A stretch of 64,000 nucleotides of DNA from Hyalella azteca (lineage: Eukaryota > Arthropoda > Malacostraca > Amphipoda > Hyalellidae): assembly GCF_000764305.2 (NCBI RefSeq), contig NW_025936356.1:177761-241760 (forward strand), given 5' to 3'. The notes under the pieces were generated by a model, which saw nothing but the letters and a program-made list of their open reading frames with translations, had not been told where the DNA came from and did no database searches. Below are positions 25,232-35,934 of this stretch, one piece after another; the stretch's first letter is position 1, and each line of letters opens with the position of its first letter. Both the position numbers and the translations under genes were made by a program.

Positions 25232-25438
25232 GTGGCCTGCATCATGGAGTTGAGGAGACAAACACCGTCCTGCATCGTGGAGTTGAGGAGACAAACACCG
25301 TCCTGCATCAGTTGAGGAGACAAACACCGGCCTGCATCGGGAGTTGAGGAGACAAACACCGGCCTGCATCGTAGAGTTGAGGAGGCATATACCGGCCTGC
25401 ATCGTGGAGTTGAGGAGACAAACACCGGCCTGCATCGA
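25232..25438. repeat. 33-bp minisatellite
   Basis: About six copies of a 33-bp unit, GTTGAGGAGACAAACACCGG plus CCTGCATCGTGGA. Two copies carry 3-4 base deletions. Period from GTTGAGG at 25249 and 25282. Confidence 0.95.
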
Positions 25439-25721
25439 TCTTTTAAGTATATTCACTCTATTTTCCCATAACCCCCTGTCATATAACTTATAATAATTTT
25501 ATAAACTTTTTCTTCGTGGTATTTTTGTGTTACAGTTGATGAAGGCAGTCGGCGGTAAACAGTTGTGCCAACTTTCTGCATGTTTACTCGCTGCGGTAAA
25601 CAGCGGCCGATGACGGTTAACAGGCGCCGGCAACAGGTGACAGCGTCTGTTATACGCGAGGATCTGTTGCGTACAACACGCGCGTCTTGGTTTACACGCG
25701 CACCCACGCGGCGTATCGGAA

Positions 25722-26041
25722 CACGTGTTGATGAACTGCGGCAAACACGTGTTGATGCACTGCCTCAAACACGTGTTGATGAACTGCCTCAAACATGTGT
25801 TGATGCACTGCCTCAAACATGTGTTGATGCACTGCCTCAAACACGTGTTGATGCACTGCCTCAAACATGTGTTGATGCACTGCCTCAAACACGTGTTGAT
25901 GAACTGCCTCAAACACGTGTTGATGCACTGCCTCAAACACCTGTTCATGAACTGCCTCAAACACTTTTTGATGAACTGCCTCAAACACGTGTTGATGCAC
26001 TGCCTCAAACACGTGTTGATGAACTGTCTGCAACCCGTTTT
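25722..26041. repeat. 24-bp minisatellite carrying E-boxes
   Basis: Thirteen or so copies of a 24-bp unit, CACGTGTTGATGCACTGCCT plus CAAA. Eight copies hold CACGTG, three hold CATGTG and one CACCTG, giving a ladder of E-box cores every 24 bp. No gene starts nearby in this window. Long frames on both strands are by-products. Confidence 0.9.
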
Positions 26042-26399
26042 GGAGTGTTTCATCAAACTAACACGCGCTGCAGGTTCAAACATCATTCCACAAGATCGGT
26101 CACATCAATTCGCCAGACTGATTCATGAACATTTACGTTCGTGAATTTCACCCTAAGTTTTCTTTAAGTTTTACGTCAAGACCTTTCTCCTGAATTCATG
26201 TCCGATGTTGTTCCGATTCATCGTCGAAAGTGTACTGTATTCAACAAACATCGTGTTTCAAATTGAACGTGCGCCAACGACTTATTTCAAGCTCATAGTT
26301 TGTGGAAATTTTGCATTCGCGGTCGTCTTTACCTAATGTGGATGATCGTCCGTATTAAAAATGGGTACCTTACAAACGAACCAACAATCTTTTAATTAT
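26042..26399. other. Unique sequence
   Basis: No gene recognised. Confidence 0.4.
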
Positions 26400-26612
26400 A
26401 GCGTGGCCTTTCGTCCAATTTATCGATGGCCTTTCGCCCAATTTATCGATGGCCGGTACTCCAATTTAGAGTATTCGGCCGTCCTGATTTTACGTGGATT
26501 GTCGTCTCAATTTAGCGTCACCAATCGTCCTAATTAAGCGTCGCTGGTCGTCCCAATTTAGCCATGCCGGTACTCCCAATTTAGCGTGGACGGTGGTCCC
26601 AATTTAGCGTCT
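26400..26612. repeat. Degenerate ~25-bp repeat
   Basis: Eight to nine diverged copies around the words GTCCCAATTTAGCGT and GGTCGTCC. Confidence 0.75.
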
Positions 26613-26857
26613 CATGTGAAGTATTACGTCACGGTGACGTCACACTCCGGTCAGCCAATCAGCGGCCAGGTTCCTCCATCAATAACAACCAGGCCGCTAA
26701 TTGCTGCGCTTGTCTGTTCAGTCACTGCACAGTCGTTAAGATTCTCGGGCTAACTCAAGCAAACCATTAGAGCAAATCATTAGTAAACGCACCGCACTAT
26801 AAGGAAAACCTCCGCACTTTACGGCATCGTGCGTTAAATGTGGCTTATGGTTCGTTA

Positions 26858-26998
26858 TGCGTGGTCTGCGTGGTGCGTGGTCTGCGTGGTGCGTGGGCTG
26901 CCTGCGTGGTCTGCGTGGTGCGTGGGCTACCTTGCTAGAGCGTCCCTTGCTAGAGCGTCCCTTGCTAGAGTGTCCCTTGCTAGAGCGTCCCTTGCTAA
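26858..26998. repeat. Two adjacent short arrays
   Basis: 26858-26925 repeats GCGTGGTCTGCGTGGT words. 26930-26998 has about five copies of the 15-mer CCCTTGCTAGAGCGT. No gene here. Confidence 0.9.
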
Positions 26999-28226
26999 CT
27001 AACCCTGTTTGTAATGAAGTAGCCAATTCACATAATTTTTCACGCCAAAATTTATTTCGACGGAATTCGTTACCGACATTTTCTCTTTCTTTGCAAATCG
27101 TCGTTAAATGTACTGGAATTTTTATCATCGAATTATTTTCGTTTCCCCGACTGAACTCTTTCGTTTTTATATCAAATTTTGTGCCATTTGTTAGCAAAGC
27201 ATTCTCAATATAAATCGCACTTCGAAAAAGCAAAAAATTTCATATCTACGCCCCCTCAAGTTGTAATGTAAAGTTTCGTTCCGAAGTCGTTGATTCCGTA
27301 AAGTTTCCTAAATCATTTGAAAAAATAGCAAAACCTACGCAGGTTAAACGTTATTTCGTTCACTGGCCTTCGGTAATAGTCACTTAAAATTCACAGTAGG
27401 GATGAGTTATATGTTATACGAGTTATATCATGCGTTATACGCTTCGGTTCTTCCTAGATTTAACATCCGATCAGAACTTCAACGGCAGTTGAGGTAATTT
27501 ACTTCATATCATTTATCATCCATGTTTATTACACGCTCTTATCGTCCCTCATTGGTGTGTCAAAAACTCTTCTTAATTAATAAGACTCACAGAAAAGACA
27601 AGTACAATTTTTAAAGAATCCTATATGATCCAATATTATTTATGTTAAGTTAATAATAAAAAAATATACTTGACTGGTGCCCACGACCCCCAAATTCCTT
27701 TCGTCGTCGCACTATTTTCTCCTGCAACTAAAATCGCCAGAAAGACGTTAACTTCGATCAGATCCTGCAGAAAAATTCGCGCTCCACCGTTACCGCGCGG
27801 CCACCTTTGCTCCGGCCCGTTACGCCCCAAGAAAAAAAGAGTCTCCCCCTGAAATGATACGTTCGCGACCATCGAAAATACACAAAGAAATAGAAGAAAA
27901 AAACACGCCTGCCCCCGTCGCCTGGCCTCCGCCTGCCGCGCAGCTGCCACGACTTCTTACCTCGCAAAAATCGCGAAAAATATTTTATTTCGCACATGAT
28001 CTCTTTAGGTAATGCTCGTAGATATAATTTATTTGACAGAAAATTGTTAGTTTGTATGTTAAATTACTAGAATAGTTTGGTCCAATAATTCAAGGAAACC
28101 TACAAGAAGCTCATTACCCTCCTACTATGATGATGTGCTCATTTTCTCTGATACATTATTGAAAATTGTAATATGTAATTTGCGCTCGTAATAATGTTGT
28201 CAGAAATGTGTATTATTTGTGACTAA
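26999..28226. other. Unique sequence
   Basis: No gene supported. Open frames near 27645-27997 overlap on both strands without recognisable domains. Confidence 0.4.
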
Positions 28227-28402
28227 GTTGTTAGTGCGCTGGTGCAGTGGAGGGCTAGGTTATTAGAGCGCTAGTGCAGTGGAGGGCTAGGTTATTAGAG
28301 CGCTAGTGCAGTGGAGGGCTAGGTTGTTAGAGCGCTAGTGCAGTGGAGGGCTAGGTTGTTAGAGCGCTAGTGCAGTGGAGGGCTAGGTTGTTTGTGCGCT
28401 AG
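28227..28402. repeat. 32-bp minisatellite
   Basis: About 5.5 copies of a 32-bp unit, GTTGTTAGAGCGCTAGTGCA plus GTGGAGGGCTAG. Spacing 28227 to 28259. Confidence 0.95.
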
Positions 28403-28585
28403 TGCAGTTCACTAGAACATTTCTATGAGAAAATAAGTCAAATAAATAAAATAAGGCATGAAATAAAGCAATATCAACACCAGCCGCCGTCAAAAATAAC
28501 GAAGACAGACGCAAACTACAACAACCACAGACGCTCGGCGGGCTTGGTAGTTCAGACGCTCAGCGGAAGCGTTGTTGTGACCTAA

Positions 28586-28782
28586 CAATCTGGTTGTTGT
28601 TGTTGTTGTTGTTGTTGTTGCTGGCCGTTGTTGTTGTTGTTGTTGCAGGCCGTTGTTGTTGTTGCAGGCCGTTGTTGTTGTTGCAGGCCGTTGTTGTTGT
28701 TGTTGCTGGCCGTAGTTGTTGTTGCTGGTCGTGGTTGTTATTGCTGGCCGTGGTTGTTGTTGCTGGCCGTAGTTGTTATCAC
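28586..28782. repeat. (GTT)n array with GGCC interruptions
   Basis: Runs of GTT or TTG triplets separated by GCAGGCC/GCTGGCC, giving Gln-rich frames on the minus strand and Leu/Val-rich frames on the plus strand. Not coding. Confidence 0.9.
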
Positions 28783-29259
28783 TGATGTAGATGTTCTCTC
28801 CCTTTGCCTCAGGAAGCATCAAATTTTTTATCAAATTCTAGCGCCACAAGATCGGGTTAATAAAATGAATTAAAAATATTATTATTAATGGCCGTCATTA
28901 ATCTATTTTCCGGAATAGAATGGTTCTTTATTTCGTTTTATAAATTCTACTAACTTACTAACTCTCTTTTCTATCTTTTTCTAGTACAAGTGTGTTTTTA
29001 TCCTTTTCTCTCTATTCCCATCTGGTATTCCTCTCTATCTCTTTTTGCTCATTTTTATCTCACTGATATATCTCATCCACACATATATCGCACTAATATC
29101 ATCTTCCTCTCATCCTCTTACACGCATTCGCTTCATTCCTTGTTCATTTCCTCCCCTTATCCATCTTCCTTACCTCCTACAGTGCCACCCTTTACCCTCT
29201 CCTCTCCCCCACTCCCCCACTCCCCCACTCCTCCCCTCCTCGAATCCCCCACATCCCCC
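28783..29259. other. Pyrimidine-rich sequence before gap
   Basis: No gene. From about 28965 the + strand is mostly C/T, ending in CCCCCACT repeats directly before the gap. Confidence 0.6.
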
Positions 29260-29835
29260 NNNNNNNNNNNNNNNNNNNNNNNNNNNNNNNNNNNNNNNNN
29301 NNNNNNNNNNNNNNNNNNNNNNNNNNNNNNNNNNNNNNNNNNNNNNNNNNNNNNNNNNNNNNNNNNNNNNNNNNNNNNNNNNNNNNNNNNNNNNNNNNNN
29401 NNNNNNNNNNNNNNNNNNNNNNNNNNNNNNNNNNNNNNNNNNNNNNNNNNNNNNNNNNNNNNNNNNNNNNNNNNNNNNNNNNNNNNNNNNNNNNNNNNNN
29501 NNNNNNNNNNNNNNNNNNNNNNNNNNNNNNNNNNNNNNNNNNNNNNNNNNNNNNNNNNNNNNNNNNNNNNNNNNNNNNNNNNNNNNNNNNNNNNNNNNNN
29601 NNNNNNNNNNNNNNNNNNNNNNNNNNNNNNNNNNNNNNNNNNNNNNNNNNNNNNNNNNNNNNNNNNNNNNNNNNNNNNNNNNNNNNNNNNNNNNNNNNNN
29701 NNNNNNNNNNNNNNNNNNNNNNNNNNNNNNNNNNNNNNNNNNNNNNNNNNNNNNNNNNNNNNNNNNNNNNNNNNNNNNNNNNNNNNNNNNNNNNNNNNNN
29801 NNNNNNNNNNNNNNNNNNNNNNNNNNNNNNNNNNN
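29260..29835. other. Assembly gap of 576 n
   Basis: Continuous n run between a C-rich left edge and a C8 right edge. Reading frames printed through it are meaningless. Confidence 0.99.
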
Positions 29836-29930
29836 CCCCCCCCTCGCAGTCACAGGAATGCGTCGGTCGCCGCGCGTCGCGCGTCTGGCAGCGCAGCACC
29901 GCCACGGCTGTGTTGGGTCCACGGTCCTGC

Positions 29931-30003
29931 TTACGATACATCCTACGACCCATCTTACGACGCATCTTACGACGCATCCTACGACGCATCCTGCGACTTG
30001 CTA
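29931..30003. repeat. 12-bp array TTACGACGCATC
   Basis: About six copies of a 12-bp unit with ACC/CTG variants. Confidence 0.9.
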
Positions 30004-30125
30004 TAAAAAACGACTTGTTGATATCATCTACGACTTGCCGGCGCTTCCTACGACTTGCAAGTTCTATTGCTAGTGCTGGTGTGCGCATTGTGGAAATACC
30101 GATATTTATTTTTACTTGTATGGGT

Positions 30126-30190
30126 ATGAATAACATGCTACGCCTGCTCACGTATCAGGTACGAATAACATGCCACGCCTGCTCACGTGC
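30126..30190. repeat. Short direct duplication
   Basis: The phrase AATAACATGCTACGCCTGCT plus CACGT occurs twice about 35 bp apart with one change (CTA/CCA). Confidence 0.85.
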
Positions 30191-30420
30191 CTCGATCCGT
30201 GCGCATTTTTTTTTTGTCCGTGTCTGACTGGCACAAAAAAACGCGCTGCGCTGCGCGTCTCGGGAATTTGATTCTGATTTCGATGGCAAAGAATCATTAC
30301 TGAATAATTAATTGGAGCATTTTTGTCGCCATTACCGGGAGAAATGGCTTGGCGGCCGATGACGGGCGGCTGATGAGCGTCTAATTGCGTGTCAAATGCA
30401 GCGGCGGCCGAGAGCAATTG

Positions 30421-30889
30421 CTGGCTGATGTCAGCCATGCGCTGGCTGATGTCAGCCGTGTGGTGGCTGATGTCAGCCATGCGCTGGCTGATGTCAGCCG
30501 TGTGGTGGCTGATGTCAGCCATGCGCTGGCTGATGTCAGCCGTGTGGTGGCTGATGTCAGCCATGCGCTGGCTGATGTCAGCCGTGTGGTGGCTGATGTC
30601 AGCCATGCGCTGGCTGATGTCAGCCGTGTGGTGGCTGATGTCAGCCATGCGCTGGCTGATGTCAGCCGTGTGGTGGCTGATGTCAGCCATGCGCTGGCTG
30701 ATGTCAGCCGTGTGGTGGCTGATGTCAGCCATGCGCTGGCTGATGTCAGCCGTGTGGTGGCTGATGTCAGCCATGCGCTGGCTGATGTCAGCCGTGTGGT
30801 GGCTGATGTCAGCCATGCGCTGGCTGATGTCAGCCGTGTGGTGGCTGATGTCAGCCATGCGCTGGCTGATGTCAGCCGTGTGGTGGCTG
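30421..30889. repeat. 21/42-bp higher-order array
   Basis: About 22 copies of a 21-bp unit, GGCTGATGTCAGCC plus seven bases. The seven-base spacer alternates strictly between ATGCGCT and GTGTGGT, making a 42-bp higher-order unit repeated about eleven times without error. GGCTGA-TG-TCAGCC is an inverted repeat. The array is cut at a single n. Confidence 0.97.
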
Positions 30890-30890
30890 N
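30890..30890. other. Single-n scaffold junction
   Basis: A lone n separates the 21/42-bp array from an unrelated CCTGCACTCATCATTCCTCT-type duplication at 30891-30958. Confidence 0.8.
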
Positions 30891-31782
30891 CCTGCACCCA
30901 TCATTCCTCTCATCTCCTGCACTCATCATTCCTCTCATCACCTGCACCATCATTCTTCTCGTCATACACATGTTTAGTTATTCACTTTCTCGTATAATTT
31001 TACTAATTTTATATACATTAAAATAAAAAATTAATGTTTTGGTCGCTCAAGTCGCCATTTAAATTTTTCACAAAAATGACATTTCAGTACACAGAGAATG
31101 CAAAACTTTGCTAGAACCGCTGAGCTCAAAGCATTTATTGTTTTTCCAACTTGTTTTAATATAAAGTAGCGATGAAGTTCACTTGACTTGAAAAATTCAA
31201 GAGGTCAGAACTCCAACAAACTTCCTCGCTTCAGAGAAGATCTTAACACTTTGATTTTAACGTAAATTTTCTAAATGTGTCATTTGTGTTTTCTGCACTG
31301 CCTCTTGCCTTTTATCTTTTCGGTCAGGTTTTATTCTTTCTTCTCTTTTCATCAAATCTCTTAATATTTGAAGGTTGTGAAGGAAATCACGAGCGAAGTT
31401 GAAAGTAAATTGTCCTACATTTAAGGAAAAAATAGGCCCGAAATCCACGTCAAACCCCCTATATGGCCAAAAACCCATACATGACTTTAAATTGTGAGCA
31501 TCTGATCTTTGTCCGCAATTTTAATGAAAATTCCCAGAAAAAGCACTAGGGCAGCGGCACATTTTTCTTTTCATTTTGGTGTAGCCGTTGATGATTTGGA
31601 GAAGACGGCTGTTGATGTAGCGATGAAGTACCGGGACGGATGATTGCTGCGTCTTCTTGAATGTCACTCTTCCTCTTCCCGTCTTCCATCCGTAGTATCC
31701 TTATAGTTTTGATTTCACCATGATCCTCTAGATCCGCTCTACATCAGGGCCCGGGATCCGGGACTTCTCTACCCTGCACACT
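30891..31782. other. Unique AT-rich sequence
   Basis: Begins with three copies of a CCTGCACTCATCATTCCTCT-like phrase, then unique sequence. No gene recognised. Confidence 0.4.
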
Positions 31783-32575
31783 ATAGGACCGAATCTGCTA
31801 TTTGCGCAATCCTTCAGACCCTTCCGCTGTGAGGTCTTGCGCCATTTGGGCCAATCTTTCAGGCCTTACGCTGTAGGGACTTACGCCATTTAGGCCAATC
31901 CTTCACACCTTAGGGTACGCACACAGTGAAAGCAGGTTTGCCCGCGCGGGCAACCTGCTCCGACCTACCACAAGAATGAACATAGGATAATAATGTAAGT
32001 GTAATGTAATTCGTACAGGAAAACCTGTACGAATAGGCTTCTGTATTCTATGGTTTCAGGCGCCAGCCTGAGCAGGTAACCAGCACGCTGGCAACATGCT
32101 TTCACTGTGAGCGTACCCTTTTGCTGTAAGGTCTTACGCCATTTGGGCCAATCCTTCACTCCTTACGCTGTAAGGTCTTATACGCCATTTGGGCCAATCC
32201 TTCACTCCTTACGCTGTAAGGTCTTACGCCATTTGGGCCAATCCTTCACTCCTTACGCTGTAAGGTCTTACGCCATTTGGGCTAATCCTCCATCCCTTAC
32301 GCTGTAAGGTCTTACGCCATTTGGGCCAATCCTTCAGCCCTTACGCTGTAAGGTCTTAACGCCATTTGGGCCAATCCTTCAGCCCTTACGCTGTAAGGTC
32401 TTAATCCATTTGGGCCAATCCTTCACTCCTTACGCTGTAAGGTCTTACGCCATTTGGGCCAATCCTTCACTCCTTACGCTGTAACGTCTTACGCCATTTG
32501 GGCTAATCCTCCAGCCCTTACGCTGTAAGGTCTTACGCCATTTGGGCCAATACTTCACACCTTACGCTGTGAGTC
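31783..32575. repeat. 44-bp minisatellite with hairpin core
   Basis: About fourteen copies of a 44-bp unit built from CCTTACGCTGTAAGG (a 6-bp hairpin, CCTTAC-GCT-GTAAGG), TCTTACGCCATTTGGGCC and AATCCTTCA. Period from GTCTTACG at 32221 and 32265. The first copies (to 31910) are diverged. The array is split by the foldback element at 31913-32118, so it existed before that insertion. Confidence 0.95.
31913..32118. mobile_element. Foldback MITE in the 44-bp array
   Basis: A 206-bp insertion interrupts the repeat array. Its ends are inverted: GGGTACGC-A-CACAGTGAAAGCA on the left and the complement of GGGTACGC-T-CACAGTGAAAGCA on the right, then weaker pairing inward. The centre is a perfect 11-bp stem, ATTCGTACAGG/CCTGTACGAAT with AAAA loop (32009-32034), so the whole element is an imperfect palindrome. 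The left arm also has a 16-bp self-complementary word around GCCCGCGCGGGC. The flanks are TTA (31910-31912) and TTT (32119-32121), and the uninterrupted unit reads CCTTACGCTG there. A 3-bp TTA target duplication would fit PIF/Harbinger-type transposition, though a 2-bp TT reading is also possible. It has no coding capacity; a transposase would have to come from elsewhere. Confidence 0.8.
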
Positions 32576-33944
32576 CCACAACTAGAAATCTATTGTCAGG
32601 GACGGTGTTTTGGGCAAAAGACTTTAAAACCCGTTCACGGCCTGAATTTAAATTAAAAGTGATGGAGAATTGATTAAACGACTGTTAGAGCATATATTAC
32701 TATTTGATATATGTCTGAATTGATTCAATAACTTTAAACTGATGAATTGATTATAATTGATCTAACTGGCTGCTGTTCTTTCGCTTCACAGGTGATGCAT
32801 GCTACGGCGAATCGAACCCGAAGTTATTCACTTTACGCGACGTCGGCGCCTTCATTGAACGAAATTTGAAAAAATTTCTTTTGTATGAAGAGGCCCATAT
32901 AGAGGCAATTTGGCAAAGCAGAGTTTAGAAAGTTCGGCGGGTTTACGCAACTTTAACAAGTGAAGATTACGCAACAAGATTTTATACATTATGTTTGGAT
33001 TCAAGATCTCGGCACGCACGGCTTAATTAAATAAAATTATTTCAATGAGCTTAAAATTTTCCATTTTCCCGCTATAAACTTCGTTAATTTTTGGGCAATT
33101 TAATGCTTCCCTTATCTCACCTCTCGTTTCTCTCTTACGCTTCTAATTCCGTGCTTTTTTTCTTTTCTCTCATTTCTTTTCTCATTTATTATCTTTCCTG
33201 TGCCACTACCATCGTTCTTTTCTCTCTCGCCTCTTCTCTTCACTCCCATAAATGTCTTGTTTTCTCTTCAACTTATGATATTTCAAAATTTTATATTTCA
33301 GGTATTTTTTTCTCTCCTTCTTTCTCTCCCTCTTTTTTCCCTCTGTTTCTCTCACTTTCTCTTCTCATTCTCTCCCTCTTTTTTCCCTCTGTTTGTCCCT
33401 CTTTCTCTCCCTCTTTCTCCCCCTAATTTCTCCCCTACTTTCTCCCCTTCTTTCTCTCACTTCTTTCTCACCTTCTTAGTCTCGCGCTTTTTCCCCCTCC
33501 TTTTCTCGGTCTATCCTCCCCCCTTAACGAGGTGATAATTCCCCCCGTGTTTGGCCGGGAGCAGGGAGGGAATTTTCCTACTCATTCGGTCCGTAATTTC
33601 CTCAATTCCATATTCCTTTATTTTATCCCATTTTCTTCTTCGGGATTAACTGTATTCATCGCCTCGCTGCTTCCAAACGCATTTCATAAGCATCGCAATT
33701 TTCTTTAGTTTTATTAAACGTTTAATGTTCATTAAATTTAAGCAACTTACCAGATCTCCTAACAATTTTCCTGTCCAGGAACAGCTCACGAGCTGCCATA
33801 TATCCTGCAATACTTTCAATATAACTTTATATATGAGGAGAGTCGTACAATTCGTCAGGAGACGGATTGTACAGAGAGAGTCGTCAAGTCAAGGAGAGAG
33901 TCGTCAACAGTACAGTATTTTGTCTTCATTGTAGTCTCAATCCC
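32576..33944. other. Unique, then pyrimidine-rich
   Basis: No gene recognised. 33100-33530 is strongly C/T-rich on the + strand (TTTCTCTCCCTC words) and gives Phe/Ser/Leu-rich frames only. Confidence 0.5.
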
Positions 33945-34505
33945 ATTACTACTATTATTTCGATAATAGACTCATTGGATTGCAACGTCCCACTATTACC
34001 ATTATATTAACAATATAGTGATTGGATAGCAGCGCCCACTATTACCATTATAGCAATTATAGAGTGATTGGATAGCAGCGCCCACTATTACCATTATAGC
34101 AATTATAGAGTGATTGGATTGCAACGTCCCACTATTACCATTATATAAATAAAAGAGTGATTGGATTGCAACGTCCCACTATTTCCATTATTTCAATAAT
34201 AGAGTGATTGGATTGCAACGTCCCACTATTTCCATTATATCAATAATAGAGTGATTGGATTGCTACGTCCCACTATTACCACTATTTCAATAATAGAGTG
34301 ATTGGATTGCAGCGTCCCGCTATTACCACTATTTCAATAATAGAGTGATTGGATTGCAGCGTCCCGCTATTACCACTATTTCAATAATAGAGTGATTGGA
34401 TTGCAGCGTCCCGCTATTACCATTATTTCAATAATAGACTCATTGGATTGCAGCGTCCCGCTATTACCATTATTTCAATAATAGACTCATTGGATTGCAG
34501 CGTCC
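33945..34505. repeat. 47-bp minisatellite
   Basis: About eleven copies of a 47-bp unit: GTGATTGGATTGCAGCGTCC, then CGCTATTACCACTATTTC and AATAATAGA. Period from AGAGTGATTGG at 34201 and 34248. Early copies are 3-5 bp longer or shorter. Confidence 0.95.
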
Positions 34506-35419
34506 TGCTGCCAATTTATTGGCGCCTCCAATTCCTGCCAATCAGGCGGAGTGTTCAATTTATAGCGGCGCTAAACCTGCTTAATCTGCCAGCGCCGTGA
34601 GAGCTCGTCCGGCTGACAGCACTTACTATTTTCGCTGCAAATTGACAGCTTCGCTGTGTGTTTGTGTTCCTGTCTGTCAGGATGTCTGTCAGTCTGTCTG
34701 CCTGACAGACAACACAAGACGTTTTGTGTTCAGCCGTCTGCATCTCAGCATATAACGTCAGAGGGTAAGTTGACAGATGACTTTTTAGCCTTTATGTTTC
34801 ATGACTAAAGCTAACAGACTTGCGATGTACGAGTAATTATGCAATCATTTTAGTTTAATTTAATTTAAATTTAATTATTTATCTATTATGCAAACAATTT
34901 CAAGCTCCTGGCCGAATATCGAAAAAATTCAAATGGTTTTAACATCAAAAAAATGCCTTCATCTCATCATTTCATGGTGAAATATTACTTTTTTTTAGTA
35001 ATTTCATGAATAAATAAGCGATTGTTTGTGGTCAAAAAACTTCGCTAGACCGCGATTTTTTTATCGCCTGGCTTATTGAGAAAAAGGTAAAGCCTTACCC
35101 CTAAATTTTTATCTTAACCATCAAGTAATAATTTTACAGGTAATTATACTTCAAGTAATTTTATAATTTAACCATCAACAATTTTATTTATAATACAGTA
35201 AGTTTAAAATTTTATATATTGTATCGTTTTTTTTAGAAATTTATATTTTACATATAATTATATATCTGATCTTAACCATGATGTAATAATTTTACCCTAA
35301 AGTTCCCGTCTTTTACATCAAGATCTTATATTACCCTCTCGCATATAAAATTCTTATTAATGAAAATTGCGTAAAATTAAAGTTGCTGCGTCATCACCAC
35401 GGTTTCGGTGGGTTAAAGT
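34506..35419. other. AT-rich unique sequence
   Basis: No gene recognised. TGTCTGTCAG words recur at 34670-34710. 35090-35340 has loose TTTTACATCAAG/TAATTTTA recurrences. Confidence 0.4.
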
Positions 35420-35870
35420 CAAAGTATAATATAAAGGTCGGTTGAGAGCAGGTTGGGGCAGGTTAAGAGCATTTTGGGGCAGGTTTAGTGCTGGTAGAGG
35501 GCGTTTTAAAGGTAGGTTAGGGCAGGTTAAGGGTGAGGGTAGGTTGAGGCCTGATTGAGATCAGGATGAGACAGGTTAAGAGCAGGTTTACAGCAGGTTT
35601 AGAGCTGGTAAAGTGCATTTTAAAGGAAGGTTATGGCAGGTTAGTTAAGGGCTAAGGTAGGTTGTGGCTTGGTTTAGCGCAGGATGAAACAGGTAGAGGG
35701 CAGGTAAGGGGCAAGTAGAGGGCAGGTTAAGGGCGAGGGTAGGTTGAGGCCTGTTTGAGAGCAGGATGAAATAGGTAGAGGGCAGGTTGAATGCAGGTTA
35801 AGCGCGAGGGTAGGTTTGAGCCAGGTTGAGTGCAGGATGAGAACAGGTTAAGGAAGTCAAAGGTTAAAGG
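35420..35870. repeat. Degenerate AGGGCAGGTTA repeat
   Basis: Many diverged 10-11 bp units such as GAGGGCAGGTTAA and GAGAGCAGGATGA, with larger blocks recurring at about 150-220 bp. Purine-rich on the + strand. Confidence 0.8.
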
Positions 35871-35915
35871 GAAGAGGGTAGCCCTCGCTGCGTGTAGGGT
35901 TGCTAACGAGCTGCT

Positions 35916-35934
35916 GTGAGGGTTCGACCCTCAC
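35916..35934 (+). other. tRNA T-arm-like hairpin, no full tRNA
   Basis: GTGAGG-GTTCGAC-CCTCAC forms a perfect 6-bp stem with the seven-base loop GTTCGAC, and contains GGTTCGACCC, which resembles the internal B box of tRNA genes. No matching acceptor stem, D arm or anticodon arm could be placed upstream, so this is at most a relic of a tRNA or tRNA-derived SINE. Confidence 0.4.

Noticed and set aside
28990..30151. Open frames of 250-342 codons
   Set aside because: Most of their length is the 576-base n gap.
33568..33578. GGGAATTTTCC, resembling a Rel/NF-kB site
   Set aside because: A single match about 8 kb from the Toll gene, with one base too many in the spacer for the usual Dorsal form. 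Chance occurrence is likely.
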